A DNA stretch of 64,000 nt from contig NC_071336.1 in NCBI RefSeq assembly GCF_027744825.2, positions 12,215,001 to 12,279,000 on the forward strand. The letters run 5' to 3'. A program made the translations under genes and the position numbers. A model generated the notes under the pieces. It was not told the origin of the DNA, searched no databases, and was given only the letters and a program-made list of their open reading frames with translations. Source of the DNA: Synchiropus splendidus (lineage: Eukaryota > Chordata > Actinopteri > Syngnathiformes > Callionymidae). This document shows, in pieces, positions 41,201 to 50,200 of the stretch (position 1 is the stretch's first letter; each line of letters opens with the position of its first letter).

Positions 41201-44200
41201 TCTAAACAAACTGTCTTTACTCCCAAAAAAATGTCGCTGAGATTGAAGTCCCAACCATCTGTTTGCGAAAAGTTATGACTACATCAGGCTTCATTTTTAC
41301 AGATTGGCTTGTTTAAATGCAGCGACGGTGCTTGTCACAACTTTGCGACAGTGGCACGTGAAGGGTTAATACATTTACCACCCACTCTCTGGGTTATTTG
41401 CAACTCGAAATTCCATCTTTATTTAGCCTGAACAGAAGGTACTGACGTGTACAATATGTGAGCAGGAAGCGAGGCTGTCAGGATTATTTTTTTCATTTCA
41501 TATAAATTTATGTTATCTTTATGACCCAGACACAGTTCAATAATCCCCTTTCAACTGTAAGGACCTTTGTAGCGGGTGGCTTCTTTGGTGCCAAACTACA
41601 TGATGCTCCAGAAAGTACACGCGTTCATAGTAAATCACAGCGCAAGTTTAATTTCTCTTTGTATTCCCCAAAAGCTCTTTGTCAAAGCTTAATGACCTTC
41701 TGAGCCACTGAAGATATTTTGGAAGGATTTATTTTTGCTCCACTTGAAAACAAAAAAAGGTTTATTAGGTCATAAGCATATAAAAAAAGTTGGGTTTTTT
41801 TTTACGTTTGATTAAAAAGTTCAAAGAATGTCAGGTTGAGCGTTTGGCCCAGTCGAACTTTTACCTTATCAAGTTCGGCCCTTGTTCTAATTTGGTTAAA
41901 CAGACTCCCACCACTGCTAATAACACAATTCACACGAAGGCAGTTACACGGGCCAGAATCCTACTCATCATCATAGAGATAGACGGAGGATGGTTCCTCC
42001 TAGAGTCGTGTTTTCTGGCTCCAGGCAGTGTAGACCTGTCTTGTCTTCTGATCAAGGTTTACACCTGATACTGAATTCATTAATCATTTTAGAACTAACT
42101 GATATAGCTCCCTTCAGCTCCCTTCCATGGTGGTACTCTATCGATCTGTATCACATCTTCCCTGTTCCAGCTAGCAGCACAACTGAATCCGAACCGGAGG
42201 TCCTTCCACTGGATATTTTCCTCCTGCATACTGTATGTGGGGTTATTATTTGATAGACAGTCATGATTTCTGTGACTATAGTCACATATATATATATACA
42301 TATATATGTATATATCTGTATGTTGATACACAGGAAAATATAGGGGAATGAGAGTGAGATCACACAGATCACAACATCACAACACCTTCCAGAGACCGTG
42401 TGTCCATTTTCACATACATTGAACAGTGATGTCTAGTGTGGATGTGGACGTGTATGTTTGAAAGGATGGTCTCTCCCCTGGTCAGTGGGACAACCAAGGC
42501 CCTGTCGCCAAAGCGCCTTCACACATGTAGTGGCTTTAAGGGTGAGTCCAGACACAGTGGGGTGTAGACCTTTCAGCTGCTTCCTTCAACATGTTGTTCT
42601 TTTGGCCACTGGTATAGATAGATAGAATAATAAATGGAAAAATGGGGAATTCCACCCTCTCCAACAGAAGATTGTGCTCCCAGAGCAGAAGAGGCGGGTC
42701 GTCATCCGTGCTGCTTGACTCTCAGCTGCAAACCGTTTCAGTGATTGATGGAGGTCCGCATCAGATCCACATAATTTCCGCCCCCTCGGCTACCTTTTGA
42801 AATACCGTCCATAAAAACAGCGAATATAACTGATAACAGCAGGAGGAAACGGCTGAAGAAAATGGAACTGGTTAACAGGAACCACTTTGCATCTAAAACC
42901 CTGACTAAAAGATAGGATGGGAAGCCCAGCAGTGGGGAGAGGCTGCTCCCCATGCAAGTGGGTCAGGCGCACAGTTAAGGGAGAATCCTTCATGTCTCCC
43001 TTGTGAGGAGTTCTGGGCACGTTTCACTGGGAGTGCTCTGTAGAGCTGGGGGACACTTTGGGGAAGAAGTATGCCTTCGCAGAGAGCCCAGGCAGTTGAC
43101 AAGCGTTTGAAAATGAATGGATAGATTTTGAGAAAACCAGTGCAGTAGCTTCTATAACTTTAAGCGTCAAACTCAAGGCCAGGGAGCCAAATATGGCCAC
43201 CGAGTCATTGTATGCGGCCCGCCAGAACAATTAATACTATACAATGTTATTATCAGTATAGATGAAATCATATTTTTGACCACTATAAAGTGAACCTAAA
43301 ACTGGATCACCAATGAAGCATGTCCAGATCACCACCTACAAAGAGGTCAAGTGAAGATTATAATATGAAAATGAATGCAATGTTGGTGCATCAAGAAGGA
43401 AACCAGATTGTCTCCTGAGTTGTGTGTCCGTTGTGAAGGACAGCTGATGTTCTGAAGCAAGCCACAGAGAAACTGTGCTCTAAAATTGCAACAGTTAAAG
43501 GAGACACTGATTGGTTTAAACTACTTTTTCTATAAAGGAGTGCCATCTGCAGATTGTTCAATAAACATTATTTTTTCTTCAGTGTGTGAATTGGCTGGCA
43601 TTTGAATTCACCCCTTGTGTGGTCAAGTTTGGAGGTTAAACATTGACAGAAAATGAAAAAAATAATAATAACAGTGTTCCAATCTATTTACAATGTTAGT
43701 ACTTTATACTTATTTCCAACTGTGGAGCCGCAGACATACACAAATATGCATTTCGAGACTCCAGTTCTTGCTCAACAGCATGCGGATGGCTGACCACACC
43801 ATCAGCAAATACCACACTCAGCATTTGAGGATCAGTCTGTATCAATATCAGGGATAATTAATTATAAGCAAGCGACTCTGGGAGCAAGAGTAGATTTATG
43901 ACTTTACAGCACTGCCAGAGATGACAGCCAGGAGGCAGGAGTGAAGCGGATTGCTGTGAGGAGCTGAACAATGTTGAATACCAAATTGGAAAATTATAAA
44001 TGACACTTCGTGGTGGGCTTTGTGGCGGTGTGAAAGGAACAGTGTGACTAGCTTTGCGCAAAGGCTCGCATTTATCATTTCCTATTGCTGTGCATCCACG
44101 GTCAGATAGCAATGTTTAATAATCCTGCCACATTTATTCAACACTTTTTAAGCCTGTAATTTAATTGAACAAAACATGAGAAAACAGTTGTTGTTTCGTG

Positions 44201-47200
44201 AGAGGAATATTAAAAGTGAACCAAGATATTAACTTGTTTGAACTTACTACCTCATAAGGCAGGTAAACTTAATCACAAAAACAGAATAATGGTGTAAAAA
44301 TTAATGTTTTTGTATCTCTAAAATAAGTCGGAAAACTGAGGCAAAGCAACCCTCCTGCTCAGACACCTAAAACTACGCGCTAAATATTGAGATAAAAATG
44401 CTGAATAACCATCAATAAAAGGGTTTTATTATGCAAACAGTTCTAAATGTTCCATAAAACATCCGAACGCACTGTGACTCATCTTTGGGAGGATGAGAAT
44501 CCAGCCTTAACAATATATTAGAGTCTTTCAAACATGCTTCCTTGGCTCAAAGTTTGTATTAATGTGAATGAATAACTGCGTCCTGAAGTTAAATGAGATT
44601 TCAAATTGCACCATTATTTAAGTAATTCTATTATCGCCCCCAAGGGTGAGAGAAAATGGTTCAATTGGTCTGTCAGCAGCTACTCCTGCCGTCATCGGCC
44701 TGGAAAGCCGCGAGGACGTCGCGGTGAGTAAAATGAATCAGGGTGGGAGGAGGCAGACCTAAAATGGTGGAAGCAGACAAGCGAGGGACACGGCACAGAG
44801 CCACCGTGTCCCTCGCTTGTCAGTGTCAGTGTCGGTCAGGCCGATAAACAACAGGGAACACAAATAGGTTTGAGATATCGAGCTCAAACATGAAGAAATC
44901 CCTCCCTTTCCTCCTCTTCGCTCCATCTATCAGGCTTACAGGCTATAAATAGCTGATTCGGGGCACTGGCTAATTCCTCCATTAAGACGATACGGCAGAA
45001 AGAAAAACGTCTTTGAAGCTTCGATGGGAGGAGACAGGAAGTAGTGGAAGGTTGCCAGGACAACATCCTCTGTCTCACCCCACACCGCCACCCCCCCCGA
45101 TTCCTGTGCTTTTGTCGGTGCCGCCGAAACTGAAGCATCCTGTGAAGAAATCACTTAGCAAGGATGCAGAATGGTCTACTTTATAGCATCAAAACCTACC
45201 AGGCATCCATGTTATTTTTCAATTGAATTTACGTACGGATTTATGTTACGTTTGTCGTCCAACAAGAGCAGGTATCGGCAGCTATCCTAGATATACGTGA
45301 ACCAAAAGAAATTGTGTGACAACAAGTTACAAATCACACCTTCTTTCAGGGGTTTTGCCTTTTTATGTTACATAGTAAAACTACGAATTATTTAGGAAAG
45401 AAGTATAAAACCAGTTTGTATCTATCGGCTGGCTAAAAGGGGTAAATCTAACAACAGAGTCCTTCTATAGTGTTGGGGTTGGTCAATGCACTTTACAATA
45501 TACTTCTGAGAGAATTTTCCTGAGGATGTTTTGCTTTTCCCATGAAATAATTTTTTATAACTTCATCACATTTAATTACATTTTACAGAATGCCACTTTT
45601 ATTTTTAGTTGTGTTTATGGAACTGAAGGCAATTTAATTTAGTTTTCCCAAGTTGAAATAAAAGGCAGGAGTGATGTAGCCAACCGTTTGTCAGACCAAA
45701 CTGACAATTTCAACCGAAAGTACGAAAACCTCTTCACGTTGTTACAGTATATGTACTGGAAAATAACGCTCAAATAACGCTATGAGCTAAAAGCTCATAG
45801 TGGTGAAACTCATGTCACAGTTTCATTGACTTGTTATACATTCCGATTCTCAAGAAAGATACAGTTGGGTCTCAACACCTGCAGCTGTGAATATTTGGTG
45901 ATAATATTTGACAACAGACTCGTATAATACGAATACATTTATCTGATAACCTAATTTAGTTGAACACGACAGTTTTATTTCTTTGTCAAACAACGCTTCC
46001 TCCTAGTCTGTTTCAATGACTCTAGCTATTAAAGCTATGATATTAACTCGCGCCCTACGGTCCCAGGTCTTAAGAGGCCAGTATTACCCGAACTGCGGGC
46101 TACAGCGATATTCAAACCCTTTTTTGCGTCTTGGTGCGCTGTTAAGTGGGACGAAGGTTGAAAACGGTCCTCAGTGTATTCATCTTGAGCTCATCTTTTA
46201 TTTACCACTCTTCCTGAAGCTCTAGGGTTGACAACCCCCTGTGCAGCGCTTCTTCTCACGTGCGTCTCTTTGTGAGTATTCAAGTCTTGACTCTCTAGCG
46301 ATCAGTGGTCGTTGGAAGGAAGGTGAGATGTGGGAGTTTGAGTTTGATGCCTGGAGATAGATGAAGTGCGGAAGGGAATAATTTATAAGAATCCCGGCGC
46401 CCGCCCCGCCGCTCTGTGCTGACGAGGTCTGGGGTTCAAATCCTTTAGGAATATCTGCCAAAAGCAATGCACATCCTCTTCGATCAGCAGTAATCAAACA
46501 TAGCAGGTGACTAAAAAAGTGTTTTGTCGAAAGTCTTTGGGCTGGAATGGAGTCGGCCACCAGAGCAGCTCATCTGACTCAGCCTGCTATGACTTCGGAT
46601 CATCATATTTGAGAATATTTGAAAGTCATTGCCTCTTATTAGTGGTTGGCTATCAAAGCTACATGGGGAGACAGGACTGGACATGTTGTCCATCTATCAC
46701 AGGGCACATTCAAACAACAGCTGGTGGAGCATGTGGAGGAAATCAGACCATCAAATCCACACAGCCGGGACTAACCTTTGTTTACAACCATGTGTGACCA
46801 CTGATCCGATGGTTCACTTTGAAATAATCTTTCATTTTTACTTGCTATTTTTCAACTTAGTCACATGAAACACAAACATATTTATTTATTGATTTTTAAT
46901 ATTGTTCTTTTGCATCTTATAATACGTTTTCCTGAGCGCAAATGTAGAGTTGTGACCTGCTATATCATTTTGTGCTATGGGACTTACTCTGCATTGACTA
47001 AGTATGTGTGGGTTTTTCTGTCTGACCCAAAGTGGATTTAATATGTATGTCTTGTCCTGGCTTCTTCCTCTGTGGCAGTTCCACCGTGAAGTTAATAGCT
47101 GCTGACTGCAAAGCGACGCGTGTGGTTAGTCTGAGGGCTGGAGGCAATAGCAGCTGAGGAGGAGGAGGCACTCGTACACCTCCATCGATCCACCATGACT

Positions 47201-50200
47201 CCGCAGGAGTCGGATGAGAACCTTGCTATGATTTATGGGATGTCATTTTAAGGGATATCAGCAAGGCCCTTCCTTCACAGAAAGCAACTTGCCAAAGGGC
47301 ATAACCGGGCCCTCTGGGACCTACAGGCCCGACGTCCTGCCCCACTGACGGTGAGACGAAAACTATTCAGGCATCACTAATTCAAATTCATTTCTTTGAA
47401 GGAGTAAATAGGGAACAAATTGCTTTCTTAGATACTGATCGAGACTATTTCTGATTCATTTAACTCTATTGGCCAAACTTTTTCCACCCTAATCTCACGC
47501 ATGGAAGAGGAAACCAAGTGAAACAATACAGGTTGTGAAGTCACACGCATCGGACGCTGGATATTCATGAACGTTTAAAAACGACTGAGATGGTGAACAT
47601 GCACGAGCAGTCCGATTGTTCTTCCATTTAAAGCCTGGAAGATTATTGAACGGCGTCTTTCAGTATTTTTTGGAGCCGTAGTTAATCACAGGCCTGAAAG
47701 GAAAACAACCATTAAACAAGATTACTTGTTCCTGGACTATTTACACCTTACAGGCACAACGCAATTTACAAGGCTTGAATATCCCCACTGGTGTATTACA
47801 CTTCTGTAAAGCAAATATTTGAGTTTGTTTTGGGTGAGATGATGAGTTCATATTTAGACAAATTGCATACAGAATAACACATCGACTTTTTTCTTACAGC
47901 ATAAGCTGTGAAGAAGCAGCAGCGATTTATTGGCTTGCACTGATGTCTGTTATTTATTGCTAAGAAAATGTGCCAATATCCTAAATATCTGAAAATTGAA
48001 ATTAGTCATCCACATTTGAGTCGATATATATATAAAAAAAATCTGTGGTTCATCCTCTCTGGCAATAACTGTAATCCCCATGTTGATAAATGAAGGTCTC
48101 TGCACACACTGATGTCAGCTCAGCCACCTCACCAACTTAAAATATTTTACGACAATGTGACATTTCCAGAGGGTGCGACGCATGTGTGAGCGGGCAGGAG
48201 TGTATATCTCTCTCACGGCGCTGATAGTTCTACACCGCCGTATATCTCAGAGAGTTAAAAAGAGGCGAGCAGTATGACGGCGTCAGATGACTCCGCTGCT
48301 GGTGGAGAGAGTCCTATATGTGGCCTGGAGGTGTGAGTGACGCTGCTGAGGTGTGGAAGTGTAGAACAAAGAGGAGGTGCTAAACTGTGAGGCGACGAAA
48401 GAGTCATGGGGAGTTGGTTGTCATAGTGCCAGCAGACATAGAATGGGTGGAAAAATACAAATGAACGCAATGCAAACCAGTGCAACAACAGTTCACTTCC
48501 TGCTTAGATCAGGAGGACAAAGGTTGTTTATTCTTAAACCAATTCCTAAACCAACAGTTTCCAAACTTTTGCATGGTTGTTACTGGTGACTTAATAGTGC
48601 CATAATTTGTACGGTTGTACGACTGAAAAAAGCAGCAGAACCACTGCAGTACCTGAAAGAGTAAAGTAACTAATCTGAAAATATTGACAAATCAGGGTTT
48701 AGATTGATGTGTGTGTTTTTTAATGATGTCTTAAATGCTGTGCCTTTAATCTGACAGAAAGAAAAGGAAAAAAAAACTCTTTGGTCAAGCTCAAAAATAC
48801 ATTTAGATGAATTGAAAATCCTTGAGCAAGTGAGAACTGGCTAAAAAACAGTATCTGCATGTAAAACGCATTTGTCTCAGTGAAAGATGACGACCACTGG
48901 CAGTGTTTATTAGGAATATAAATATTGAAAGACGGATGAAAAATTTGTCCCTCAATGCTACAGATGGGTGAGAATTTTCACAATGGCAAAACTGAGCGAG
49001 AACAGATGTCCGCTTTAAAAACTCACAAAAGGCCCTGTTTTTATCTGTGTATGGAGATAGAAAAAAACCCATTGTTTTTCTCTGAATTTTTTTCAAATAT
49101 ATATTTTTCCCGACCCAAATGAATTCACGGACTACCCATGGACTACATGAAAGAAAGAAAAACCAAAATGTAATATAATTTGCGCAAACCTGAAAACACA
49201 TTTTAATTGATGAGAATGGAAGACTGAGTTGTTAATGGTTTTAAATAAAACAAAATTAACACCTATCAACCGTTAACACCTTTACAAACAACATAAAGTC
49301 ATTTCCCTCAAAGACTTGCAAGGATAAAACATAGGGAAAAAGAAAGAAGAGAAAACAGAAGGCAAATAGAGAGCGAAGAGAAAAACTGTCTTAGGAAGTT
49401 ATAATACCAGAAAACCCACACCACAAGAAACCCTGACTGCCTTGTTTAGATGTTGCTAGAAAACTGTCAGGATTTATAAAGAATACATTTGTAGTTGGTA
49501 ACATATTTTGAGACACAAGTGTCGCAAAATATAGCATTTTTTTAGTGTATTAGCAAGATAAGAATAAACACAAAAGAAGGAAACGTTTTTACTTAAATTC
49601 ATGGGGCTTATGTAGGCTTTAATTTTTTTTATAAAAAGCTTTAGTCCAACTGTAAACAAAGAAAATGTCAGTTTCCCAGGCATTCTCATCTTGAATGACT
49701 TTAATAACCTTCAAATTGGGAAGTTTCTAAAGCCTCCCCGCAGCCACTTGCCCCCCATAAACATCATACAAACTTACCGTCTTCCGTGGGAACATAGACG
49801 TTGAGATAGAGGCAGTCCTCGCTCTGGTTCTGGATGTATCCGGCGGCCACGTCCAGATTGTCCGTGAACCACACAGGCAGCATGATTTCTGGCAGCACAC
49901 CGTGGATGTTTTGAGGACATACAGGGGCAAATTGCGTGGCGTTTCGGATCTCCTGCCAAGATCCCGGCGCCTCTGGCGGCTGAAAGCGTCGGTCACCAAT
50001 GGGTGCCGTGGCGTAGGGCACTCCCAGGTACTGCTCCACCGGACCCAAGATTTCGTTGTTTAGGTCTTTCTTGATTCCTCGGAGCTTACCGTAGTTGGTT
50101 GTGACTACAGGATGTTTTGACGGGTCTAACTTCTGACTCCAGGCTATGTTGAGGAAAAGAGCAAGACCTAACAGGCACCAATCTGTCATGGGGCTGCATC

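Larger units (their letters stand above)
23603..49777 (-). other. nlgn2: nlgn2 intron 1 (26.2 kb, splice-site-A interval)
   Basis: GTAAGT...ATTTCTGCAG. This is the position where vertebrate neuroligins place alternative splice-site-A cassettes. I looked on the minus strand for a short phase-1 cassette with a Lys-Lys-rich peptide and found none that has both splice sites. Most repeats of the window lie here: MITE copy (23959), Harbinger-like MITE (26601), GGATGCACC-ended element (30454), GATGA tract (32821-34420), A-rich tract, hAT derivative (40464) and hairpins. Confidence 0.88.
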
